DNA of 44,845 nt. Source: Candidatus Peregrinibacteria bacterium. GTDB taxonomy: Bacteria > Patescibacteriota > Gracilibacteria > Peribacterales > Peribacteraceae. The DNA lies in NCBI GenBank assembly GCA_016196295.1, contig JACPYA010000076.1, forward strand, positions 1-44,845. Reading direction: 5' to 3'. Of the stretch, positions 35,421 through 43,771 are shown piece by piece. The translations under genes and the position numbers were made by a program. Every line of letters begins with the position of its first letter. The stretch's first letter is position 1. The notes under the pieces are model-generated. The model searched no databases, was not told the origin of the DNA, and saw nothing but the letters and a program-made list of their open reading frames with translations.

Positions 35421-37808
35421 ATGCTCCCATTTTTCTCATCACGCGGCGTCCTCGGATTGAATGCGCGCAATCTGCTCTACATCAAGCCGTTCAATCCCCG
35501 CAAAGCGGTCGCGTTCGCGGATGACAAACTGAAAACGAAGGCATTCCTCGCGGCGCGCGGCATTCCGGTTGCGAAAATCTACGCGAAGATCGAGACCCGG
35601 GCACAGCTTCAGGCGTTTGATTTCGCTGCACTCCCCGATGAGTGTGTCCTGAAGCCAAACTACGGTTTCGGCGGCGAGGGGATTTTGATCCTCAAAGGAC
35701 GCAAGGACGGGGAGTTTCTGGTCCAGGGCAAGAAGCCGATCTCCGATCTCGAGCTCCGCGAGCACATCGAGGACATCCTCGACGGAAAATTTTCCATCAG
35801 CGGGCGAGCCGACACCGCCTTCTTCGAAAAAATCCTCGTCGCGGACCCCGCATTCGCGCCCTTTCGACCCACGGGACTGCCCGACATCCGCATCGTCGTC
35901 TTCAATCTCGTGCCGATCATGGCGATGATCCGCATTCCGACCGCGCAGAGCTCGGGCAAGGCCAATGTCCACCTCGGGGGCATTGGCATTGGCATCGATA
36001 TTGCAAAAGGAGTCACCACCCACGCGACGCAGTACAACAAGATCCTCAAGGAGCTGCCGCACGGCGGTTCCCCCGCGGGCATCGCGATTCCCCGCTGGGA
36101 AGAGATGCTTCTTATTTCCTCGCGCATCCAGCAAATCACGAACATCGGCTACCTGGCGGTCGATCTGACCCTCGACGCCGACCAGGGCCCGGCGCTCCTG
36201 GAGGTCAATGCGCGCGCAGGACTGATGCTCCAGGTCGCGAATCTCGCGCCGCTTCGGTCGCGCCTCGAACGGGTGGAAGGATTGAAGGTCAGCTCACCGG
36301 AGAAAGCCGTGCGCATCGCGCAGGATCTTTTCGGCGAGAAAGTGCGTACGCGCAAAGAAGAGGAAGGCGGACAGAAGCCGCTCCTCGGCACGCGCGAAGT
36401 GATCGTCATCTCCGGTGCGGGCGTGACGATCTCCGTGCCGAGCATCATCGCTCCGTACGAAGAGCGTTCCGTTTTCTCACCCGATCTCGTGGAGGAATTG
36501 CGCAAAGCGAACGGGCTCGACGTGGAAGACGAAGAAGAGGGGACATACCGCGTGAAGTTTTCGCTCGCGGGCAAAAAGATCCAGACGCTTGTGCACGAGG
36601 GCACCGTTCCGGTTCCCTCCGCTCGCGCGCTCATCGGGCGCCGGGACCTCTCCGGGTTCCTCATCGATCCCGTGAAGGAGACGAAGCATTCGCTCGTCGG
36701 CCTTGCGGTGCGGGAAGATCTCCGCGCGGTCGATAACGTGCTCGCCATGGCCGACAGGGCGCTTCTGCCGCTGAAGCAATTGAAGCCCACGAACCTGCAG
36801 GAGGAGCGCCAGAAAGCGACGAGCGACCGCGCCTACAACCCCGTCTTCAGCTTCCCGCCGCTCCCCGAAAACATCGACGAGCTCGAACAGCGGCTCTCCG
36901 GCCTCGTGCCGGATGACACGCCGCTCGGGATCCTCTTCCAGAAGAAGAGGCGCGAACTCCTCACGCGCATCTCGCTCTTCCGTGCGCGTGGCAATGCCGT
37001 GCGGTTCACCGAAGCATCGCTCTCGCTCTACGGCTCTCCGAGCGCGGTCCTCCTCTCCCATGCCGCCGCAGTGCTGCGCTCACGGATCGCGTGCGACCTC
37101 CCCGCGAGCGAAGGAAAAGTCCTGGATGCGGCCGCCGCCTCCGTGCGCTTCGAGCAAGCACTGGAGCAGTACGGCCTCCACGAGTGGCAGGTGCAGGTGC
37201 GGCCCGGCGTCGTCTCCGACTGTACCGTGGGGCGCAAGCGCGTGTACCTGCGGCAATCCGCCACCTTCACCCAAGCGCGTCTGGAAGCGCTGATCGCGCA
37301 TGAGATCGAGACGCACGCGCTGACGCAGGTCAATGGAGACCATCAGCCTTTTGAACTCCTGCACATCGGCACCGCGAACTACATGGATACGCAGGAAGGT
37401 CTCGCGATCTATAACCAAAACGCCGTGCTCTCGCCGCATCACGACAAGCGCTACGATCCCGCGAAGAACGTCCTCGCCGTGGCGTACGCGCTTGACCACT
37501 CCTTCGCGGATGTCCGCCGGTACCTGGAAGAAGGGCTCTCCTACGCTCCCGACGCGGCGCTCATGCGCGCGATCCGCCTCAAGCGCGGCATGGGCGACAC
37601 GTCCGAGCCCGGAGCGTTCACGCGTGACATCGTCTACTTCCGCGGGTTCCGCGCGGTCGAACGCTTCGCGGAAGAAGGAGGGGATTTGAAACGTTTGTAT
37701 GTGGGCAAAGTTGCGGTGGAGGATCTTCCTCTTATCGAGCAGATTCCGGGGTTGAAACAACCGCTCGTGCTGCCGGAGTTTTTGAGAATGGCGAAGAAAG
37801 GCAAATAG
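35421..37808 (+). CDS. Fusion: alpha-L-glutamate ligase-like ATP-grasp + degenerate pepsin-like (Zn_protease/RimB-type) domain + QEGLA/DUF1704 metallopeptidase
   Basis: GVLGLNARNLLYIKPFNPRKAVAFADDKLKTKAFLAARGIPV..VLKPNYGFGGEGI..LEVNARAGL; ALIGRRDLSGFLIDP; LIAHEIETHALT (HExxxH) and MDTQEGLAIYNQ. Confidence 0.85.
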   Translation: MLPFFSSRGVLGLNARNLLYIKPFNPRKAVAFADDKLKTKAFLAARGIPVAKIYAKIETRAQLQAFDFAALPDECVLKPNYGFGGEGILILKGRKDGEFLVQGKKPISDLELREHIEDILDGKFSISGRADTAFFEKILVADPAFAPFRPTGLPDIRIVVFNLVPIMAMIRIPTAQSSGKANVHLGGIGIGIDIAKGVTTHATQYNKILKELPHGGSPAGIAIPRWEEMLLISSRIQQITNIGYLAVDLTLDADQGPALLEVNARAGLMLQVANLAPLRSRLERVEGLKVSSPEKAVRIAQDLFGEKVRTRKEEEGGQKPLLGTREVIVISGAGVTISVPSIIAPYEERSVFSPDLVEELRKANGLDVEDEEEGTYRVKFSLAGKKIQTLVHEGTVPVPSARALIGRRDLSGFLIDPVKETKHSLVGLAVREDLRAVDNVLAMADRALLPLKQLKPTNLQEERQKATSDRAYNPVFSFPPLPENIDELEQRLSGLVPDDTPLGILFQKKRRELLTRISLFRARGNAVRFTEASLSLYGSPSAVLLSHAAAVLRSRIACDLPASEGKVLDAAAASVRFEQALEQYGLHEWQVQVRPGVVSDCTVGRKRVYLRQSATFTQARLEALIAHEIETHALTQVNGDHQPFELLHIGTANYMDTQEGLAIYNQNAVLSPHHDKRYDPAKNVLAVAYALDHSFADVRRYLEEGLSYAPDAALMRAIRLKRGMGDTSEPGAFTRDIVYFRGFRAVERFAEEGGDLKRLYVGKVAVEDLPLIEQIPGLKQPLVLPEFLRMAKKGK

Positions 37809-37815
37809 GACGAGG

Positions 37816-37903
37816 AAAATCAGAGTGGGCATACCTGCCCGCGGATCATAAAAAAATCATGAACAATAGAATCCGCGGGGTAGTAACCCCGCTCTGATTT
37901 TTC
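37816..37903. terminator. Cloverleaf-like bidirectional terminator between convergent genes
   Basis: AAAATCAGAG..CTCTGATTTTT outer stem; GGGCAtaccTGCCC; GCGGAT..ATCCGC; GGGGtagtaaCCCC. Confidence 0.65.
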
Positions 37904-37921
37904 GTTGTGTCCTTGTGCTTC

Positions 37922-38959
37922 CTAAAGAGAATCCTCCCACTTCACCCGTTCCAACGTCGGCTGAGCGGTGATCCACGTCAGTCCCTGTGCGAAGACGAGC
38001 GGCTGCCCGTGCTTGTCCTCAAAGGTAAACCACTGATCGGTGGAGCGTTTTTTCCATCGCCCGTGCTGCACCGTGCCGCTGCGAAAGAGGAGCGCCTTGC
38101 CTTCGCCCGTGACCGAGATCTCCAACCGTCCGAAGGAACCGATATTCGTCACGGGGATTTCCAGGAGCAGCACGTTCTTCGGTTGTGCCCGACTGACGGT
38201 GAAGCCATTGGTTCGCTCGTAGGATTGCGTGAAGAAGTCATAGGCGTACGAAATATTATTGGTGATGTTGAGCAGATTGATCGAGATCTTGAGCGCCCCC
38301 GAGCCACTGGGAGCGGCTCCCACGTGGTACGGCGGCCACCGGAGCGTCTTTGCAGTCGCATTCGTCAGGAGGCTTTCGAGCCCCTTGTCGTCGATGAAGA
38401 GGTTATGCGGAGCGGCGATGCCGTCGTCGCGCATAAATTCCTTGTCATGCGCGAGACCATTGACCGCAAAGACGATGCCGATCTCTTGGACCCGGGCAAA
38501 TGCCTCCGGACTGCCGCCCGCATGAATCTGCGGCGGACCCCACGGGAGGAACGCGTCGAGGAAGTACGGGCGCAGCGACCGGACGGGACCGATCAGTTTC
38601 GGGAGCTTCTTCAGATCGTAGAGGACGTTGAAGCGCGTGATGAACCCCTCCACGGGCATTTCGAAAATCATCAGCGCGTCCTCGAGTCCCTGATGGTAGG
38701 GGCGCGCACGTTCGTGATTTTCGATGATGACGGACACGAGAGATCGCTTGCGCCACGCACTGGGGATCAAGCTCAAACGCGAGAGAAATCCGCCCGGATT
38801 TTCGGCTTGGATGCCGGGAAGAGGGGTGTGCGCGGGCTCGGGGCCGAACGAGCGGTATGCGAGGACACTCGCGATGCCAATGCACGCGATAAGCAGCGCG
38901 ATGAAGGGTCGTGAACGAAACATCATGCGGCTACGCGATGAGGGCGTGGGGATGGTCAT
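37922..38959 (-). CDS. DUF3048 (YerB-like) domain protein with N-terminal TM anchor
   Basis: SVIIENHERARPYHQGLEDALMIFEMPVEGFITRFNVLYD..IGPVRSLRPYFLD. Confidence 0.88.
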   Translation of the reverse strand: MTIPTPSSRSRMMFRSRPFIALLIACIGIASVLAYRSFGPEPAHTPLPGIQAENPGGFLSRLSLIPSAWRKRSLVSVIIENHERARPYHQGLEDALMIFEMPVEGFITRFNVLYDLKKLPKLIGPVRSLRPYFLDAFLPWGPPQIHAGGSPEAFARVQEIGIVFAVNGLAHDKEFMRDDGIAAPHNLFIDDKGLESLLTNATAKTLRWPPYHVGAAPSGSGALKISINLLNITNNISYAYDFFTQSYERTNGFTVSRAQPKNVLLLEIPVTNIGSFGRLEISVTGEGKALLFRSGTVQHGRWKKRSTDQWFTFEDKHGQPLVFAQGLTWITAQPTLERVKWEDSL

Positions 38960-39073
38960 TCTCAGAAGATTTTATAGCGGCGTAGCCCCGCATCTTCATT
39001 GAAGAAGATTCATCGAAGCGCCACTGAACGAAACAAAAATATTGCAGGTGGGAAGGTGCGGGGCGAAGCCGTA

Positions 39074-39790
39074 TTACTTCTTCTCCTTGCCGGCAGCTTT
39101 GTCTTTCGCAGGGGCACCGGCCTCCGCAGTCGGCGCGGCACCTTCCTTCGGCGCTTCTCCTTCCGGCGTCGTACCCGCTGCCGCCGCCGCGGCTGCCGCT
39201 TCCTCCGGTGTCGGTGTCGGCGGTGCGATCTCCTCTTCCTTGCGCGGCTCTTGGACGGTCGCGAGCACCGTCTCGGGTCCTTCCATGACCGTCACGCCCT
39301 TCGGCAGCTTCAAAGCCGAGACTTTCACGGTGTCGTGGAACTCCGCGAGGCCGGAGACATCCACTGGGAGATCGTGGGGGAGATCGGCTGGCAGACAGCG
39401 CACGCGCACGTGATCGTGCGAAGCGACGAAGATGGCGCCGAGCTCCTTGACGGCGATCGGCTCGCCCTCGAAGCGAACAGGCACCGTCGTTTCGATCTCT
39501 TTCTTCATATCGACCGCGTAGAAATCGACGTGCGTCTCGCGGCCGGACACGGGATCAAACGTGATGTCCTTGATGAGGACCGGGATCCTCTTGCCCGCGA
39601 CATCGAGCTCGATCAACGTGCTCTCGCCCGCCTTCACGAAGGCTTTGTGGAGCGGCATGATGGGGCACTCGATCTGCAGATTCTTCACTTCGCTGCCGTA
39701 GACGACGCACGGCACGGAGCCGGCCGCACGCAATGTGCGGGGCGTCAGCTTGTCTCTACGGGCCTGTGCGGAGAGTTTGACCATTTCCAT
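39074..39790 (-). CDS. rplY: 50S ribosomal protein L25/Ctc
   Basis: LSAQARRDKLTPRTLRAAGSVPCVVYG ... DITFDPVSGRETHVDFYAVD; Ala/Pro/Lys-rich tail. Confidence 0.9.
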   Translation of the reverse strand: MEMVKLSAQARRDKLTPRTLRAAGSVPCVVYGSEVKNLQIECPIMPLHKAFVKAGESTLIELDVAGKRIPVLIKDITFDPVSGRETHVDFYAVDMKKEIETTVPVRFEGEPIAVKELGAIFVASHDHVRVRCLPADLPHDLPVDVSGLAEFHDTVKVSALKLPKGVTVMEGPETVLATVQEPRKEEEIAPPTPTPEEAAAAAAAAGTTPEGEAPKEGAAPTAEAGAPAKDKAAGKEKK

Positions 39791-39842
39791 CGGCAACCCA
39801 GGGTAAACGGAATTCGGTTATTGGTCAATGGAGTCGCCGGGA

Positions 39843-39905
39843 GTGACCGAGGGGACCGAAGAAGCCGAGGTTGCCGAGGTGTTCCGCACGTCGGTCCCCT
39901 CGGTC
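39843..39905. repeat. 15-bp perfect inverted repeat with internal direct repeat
   Basis: GACCGAGGGGACCGA ... TCGGTCCCCTCGGTC; internal GCCGAGGTTGCCGAGGT. Confidence 0.7.
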
Positions 39906-39912
39906 CCACCGG

Positions 39913-40746
39913 TCACTTCGGTACCCTCAACCCCTTCCACTTCCAGAAGTACCAGAGGGCGCTTTTGAGGTGAATGCGCACCGTTTTCTTGGTGAACAAG
40001 CTGAGGATGCCGCCTTCGCTGAGACGGCCTTTGCGGTCGCCTGCCACGACGTCCGGGAAGTACACCACCCGTTTCCCGGCTGTCCACGTTCGGCGGCACA
40101 GGTCCATGTCTTCGAAGAAGAGGAAAAAGTGCGGGTCGAAGCCCCCCAGCGCCTGAAAGAAATCCTTGCGGATGAGGAAGCACGCTCCCACGACCCAATC
40201 GACGTCTCGCGTGACGCTGGAGTCCGTCTCTTTTTCCAAATACCTGTCTACGCGCTCCGGGAAGAAGGTGATCAAAAATGTCCGCTTGATGAACACGTCC
40301 GGCATGCTCGGGAACTTTCGAAACGACGGGCGGATTGTCCCGTCCGGGTGCACGAGCTTCGGCGCGAGGATGCCGATTCCGGGGTCATTCTCCATCTTCG
40401 CGACCATCTTTTCGAGGCCGGTCGGCTCCAGCTGATTATCCGGGTTGATGATAAGGAAATATTTGCCCCGCGCACCGCGAATCCCGAGTTCATTGCCCTG
40501 TCCGTACCCGCGATTCATCGCCGACTCCACGATCTTCACCTTCGCATTTCCTTTGAATTGATTGCGGATCCATCCGATCGATTCATCGTCGCTGTGATTA
40601 TCCACGACGATGATCTCTATGCGATCGGCGATGGTCTGCGCGAGCAGCGCGCGGATACAACCGAGGGTATCTCGCGGAGATCGGTAATTGAGAATGATGG
40701 CGGAGACACGTCGGTCGCGACCGACCGTGTCGGAGACGAGGGGCAT
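39913..40746 (-). CDS. Glycosyltransferase family 2 (rhamnosyltransferase-like)
   Basis: VSAIILNYRSPRDTLGCIRAL, EIIVVDNHSDD, NRGYGQGNELGI, FEDMDLCRR. Confidence 0.9.
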   Translation of the reverse strand: MPLVSDTVGRDRRVSAIILNYRSPRDTLGCIRALLAQTIADRIEIIVVDNHSDDESIGWIRNQFKGNAKVKIVESAMNRGYGQGNELGIRGARGKYFLIINPDNQLEPTGLEKMVAKMENDPGIGILAPKLVHPDGTIRPSFRKFPSMPDVFIKRTFLITFFPERVDRYLEKETDSSVTRDVDWVVGACFLIRKDFFQALGGFDPHFFLFFEDMDLCRRTWTAGKRVVYFPDVVAGDRKGRLSEGGILSLFTKKTVRIHLKSALWYFWKWKGLRVPK

Positions 40747-40815
40747 CGTGAATATAGAATATAGTATGTTGAATGTTGGGCTTCCAACATTCCATATTCC
40801 ACATTCAACATTCAA

Positions 40816-42891
40816 TTAAATAAAGAGTGCAGCCAATGCCAAGGTCAGTGTCGAGAACAACTTAATCAAGACGTGCAAGCTCGGGCCCGCCGTGTCCTTG
40901 AACGGATCTCCGACCGTATCGCCCGTGACGGCGGCCTGGTGGGCCGGGCTGCGCTTGCCTCCGTGCGCGCCCATTTCGATGAACTTCTTCGCGTTGTCCC
41001 ATGCGCCTCCGGAATTATTGAGGTAGCAGGCGACGAGCACGCCGACGATGGTGCCGACCATCAGGAGCCCCGCGACGGCTTCCGCGCCCAGCGTCACGCC
41101 GATGGCGATCGGCGCGGCGACGGCCAGCACTCCCGGGAGGATCATCTCATGCAGGGCGGACTTTGTGGCGATGTCTACGGCCGCTGCATAGTCCGGCTCT
41201 TCGGTGCCATCCATGATTCCCTTCTTCTCTTTGAATTGGCGGCGCACTTCTTCGACGATCACGCCGGCGGCCTTGCCGACCGCGCGGATGGTGAGCGAGG
41301 TGAAGAAGAAGACGACCATCGCGCCGAGGAACGCTCCGACGAAGACGTTTACGTCCGCGAGGTTCACGACGGTCAGGTCTACTTCTTCCATGTAGGCGGA
41401 GAAGAGAAGGAAGGCGGCGAGAGCCGCGGACCCCACGGCATATCCCTTCGTAAGCGCTTTCGTCGTGTTGCCCGCGGCATCCAGCTCATCGGTGACGCGA
41501 CGCATCTCTTCCGGAGCCTTGCTCATCTCCACGATGCCACCCGCGTTATCCGTGATCGGTCCGAACATGTCCATCGAGAGGACGTAGCCGACGACGGCCA
41601 ACATTCCCATGGTGGCGACGGCCGTGCCGTAGATGCCTCCGCCCTCCAGTCCCGTTTGGTCACCCAACCAGAATGCACCGAACAGAGCGGCGCACACCGC
41701 GAGCACGGAGAGGCCCGTGGATTCCATACCGATAGCGGTGCCGGAGATGATGTTCGTTGCGTGTCCGGTCTTGCTTGCGTTGGCGATCGCCTGCACCGGG
41801 CGGTGATTTTTGCCGGTGTAGTAATCCGTGATGTAGACGAATGCGACGGAGCAGAGCACGCCGACGAGACCAGCGAGAGCGAACATCCACCACGTTTGAC
41901 CGCCATCCGCAGTCTGGGTGTTCAGCATGGTGTAGCAGGTTGCAAAGAGGGCAGCGGTCGTCAGGACCGCCGTCACCCAGAATCCGCGCGTCATCGCTTT
42001 CATCGGGGCTTCGCCATCCTTCGCCTTCACGCTGTAGACGCCGATGATGGCGGCGACGAGTCCGATGGAGCGCAGGATCAACGGGAAGAGGATTCCTTTG
42101 AGGCCGAAGACCGGGAAGAGCGCGACACCGAGGACCATCGCACCGATGTTTTCCGCGGAGATCGATTCAAAAAGATCCGCTCCGCGACCGGCGCAGTCTC
42201 CGACGTTATCTCCGACCAGGTCGGCGATAACGGCAGGGTTCCGTGGGTCATCTTCCGGGATGCCCGCTTCGATCTTTCCAACGAGATCCGCCCCCACGTC
42301 CGCTGCTTTCGTGTAGATGCCTCCGCCGAGCTGGGCGAAGAGCGCGACGAACGACGCGCCGAATCCGTACCCGACGATCAGCTCCGGAATGTCATCGATC
42401 GGCAAATCCAACACGAAACGGTAGAGCAGGTAGAGCCCGCTGATGCCGATGAGAGAGAGCGCCGTGATGACGATCGCCGACACCGCGCCTCCACGCAGAG
42501 CCATCTGCAGCGCCGCATTGAGTCCATTCTTCGCGACCCCCGCCGTCTTCAAGTTCGCTTTTGTCGCAACGATCATCGAGACGATGCCAGAAAGCGCGGA
42601 GAAGAGACACCCAAGCAAGAACGATCCGCCGATCTCAAACCCGTGTTCCCAGCTGCCCAACAGTCCGTAGACGACGATCATGCCGCCGCCGACCACGAGC
42701 GAGAGGACCGCGATGGTCTTGTACTGGCGACGCACGAAGGCGCGTGCACCCGTCGAGATGGCTTTCGCGACTTTCTGCATGGCAGGCGTGCCGTCACCGG
42801 CGTTCTTCACCTGATTCCAGAAGACCAAGCTGTAGAGGAGGCCCGCAATCGCGAGGACCGGGGCGAACAATTCGAGCGAGAGCGTACTCAT
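40816..42891 (-). CDS. hppA: Membrane-bound proton-translocating pyrophosphatase (predicted K+-independent)
   Basis: [86 protein letters not shown]. Confidence 0.95.
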   Translation of the reverse strand: MSTLSLELFAPVLAIAGLLYSLVFWNQVKNAGDGTPAMQKVAKAISTGARAFVRRQYKTIAVLSLVVGGGMIVVYGLLGSWEHGFEIGGSFLLGCLFSALSGIVSMIVATKANLKTAGVAKNGLNAALQMALRGGAVSAIVITALSLIGISGLYLLYRFVLDLPIDDIPELIVGYGFGASFVALFAQLGGGIYTKAADVGADLVGKIEAGIPEDDPRNPAVIADLVGDNVGDCAGRGADLFESISAENIGAMVLGVALFPVFGLKGILFPLILRSIGLVAAIIGVYSVKAKDGEAPMKAMTRGFWVTAVLTTAALFATCYTMLNTQTADGGQTWWMFALAGLVGVLCSVAFVYITDYYTGKNHRPVQAIANASKTGHATNIISGTAIGMESTGLSVLAVCAALFGAFWLGDQTGLEGGGIYGTAVATMGMLAVVGYVLSMDMFGPITDNAGGIVEMSKAPEEMRRVTDELDAAGNTTKALTKGYAVGSAALAAFLLFSAYMEEVDLTVVNLADVNVFVGAFLGAMVVFFFTSLTIRAVGKAAGVIVEEVRRQFKEKKGIMDGTEEPDYAAAVDIATKSALHEMILPGVLAVAAPIAIGVTLGAEAVAGLLMVGTIVGVLVACYLNNSGGAWDNAKKFIEMGAHGGKRSPAHQAAVTGDTVGDPFKDTAGPSLHVLIKLFSTLTLALAALFI

Positions 42892-42963
42892 ACAAAAAAG
42901 AGGGGACGGATCAAAAAGTGCTGAGAGAGTACTCAAGGATGATGTTTTCGGCAAGGATGAGCT

Positions 42964-43233
42964 CTATAGCCCTTTTATCATTGTTTCCGCGATAGGACTC
43001 ATTTTTTCAGCGAGTACATATTCAACAGTCTTCTTTTGGCGTCGATCGAGAATAATCCCGGCATTGCGAAGTAAACGAAGGTGCTGAGAAGTGGCCTGTA
43101 TGCTGCATCCGAGTTCTTTCGCTATGTCCCCCACAATGGCTTTCCGATTCTTTTTGAGAAATGCCAGCAGACGAATCCTCCGCCATTGAGCGAGAGCTTT
43201 ACATTGCTTTTCGAGGAATCGGATGTCGGCCAT
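42964..43233 (-). CDS. ArsR-family winged-helix regulator
   Basis: RRIRLLAFLKKNRKAIVGDIAKELGCSIQATSQHLRLLRNAGIILDRRQKKTVEYVL. Confidence 0.85.
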   Translation of the reverse strand: MADIRFLEKQCKALAQWRRIRLLAFLKKNRKAIVGDIAKELGCSIQATSQHLRLLRNAGIILDRRQKKTVEYVLAEKMSPIAETMIKGL

Positions 43234-43299
43234 AGCGGATGAGAATACTCTCAGAATGATTTGCGCAAAAGATTGAGATAAGAGAGATAAGAAAATGCG

Positions 43300-43524
43300 C
43301 TATCGCCTTCGTCTCTCCGTTTCCAGGACAATTCCTACAAGCGCCAGATTCGGATCTGCCTGCAGCACTTTATAAATTCGCCGCCTATGTTCTTCGGTGG
43401 CCTTCATGCCTTTCGGGGAACGACCTTCTCGAATGGCTTCTTCTCGGGCCAAAGCATCGGCTGCTCGAGTGACGATCGCCCCCAGGGGATCCTGACGCTC
43501 TTCGATGGCTCCTTTTTTTCTCAT
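43300..43524 (-). CDS. Hypothetical 74-aa basic protein
   Basis: MRKKGAIEERQDPLGAIVTRAADALAREEAIREGRSPKGMKATEEHRRRIYKVLQADPNLALVGIVLETERRRR. Confidence 0.45.
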   Translation of the reverse strand: MRKKGAIEERQDPLGAIVTRAADALAREEAIREGRSPKGMKATEEHRRRIYKVLQADPNLALVGIVLETERRRR

Positions 43525-43580
43525 GATGTCTGCGTTTCTCGATCATATCCCGTGATCTGCACGGTCTGCTGATCCGGATT

Positions 43581-43745
43581 TCATTCTTGCGGACTGGCAT
43601 TCAATGCAATTCTCCGTCGTACGTTCAGAATATGATTTGGCGGAAGAGGCGCGAGTGGTTTCGATGGCGTGTCGTCCAGTGGTAACTCCATGCCGTTGAT
43701 GTGTTCTGGTTTTGTCATGTCTTTAGGATAATCCCCGATGTTCAT
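43581..43745 (-). CDS. Hypothetical 54-aa protein
   Basis: MNIGDYPKDMTKPEHINGMELPLDDTPSKPLAPLPPNHILNVRRRIALNASPQE; fills the gap up to uvrC. Confidence 0.35.
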   Translation of the reverse strand: MNIGDYPKDMTKPEHINGMELPLDDTPSKPLAPLPPNHILNVRRRIALNASPQE

Positions 43746-43771
43746 CGTCACAATCAAAGAAGAGGTACCAT

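Noticed and set aside
35642-36736. 364-aa overlapping frame within the ATP-grasp fusion
   Set aside because: Arg/His-rich alternate frame; the fusion frame carries clear family motifs.
40873-42924. 683-aa plus-strand ORF opposite hppA
   Set aside because: Antisense shadow of a strongly supported gene; composition rich in Arg/Asp/His/Glu typical of reverse-frame GC-rich codons.
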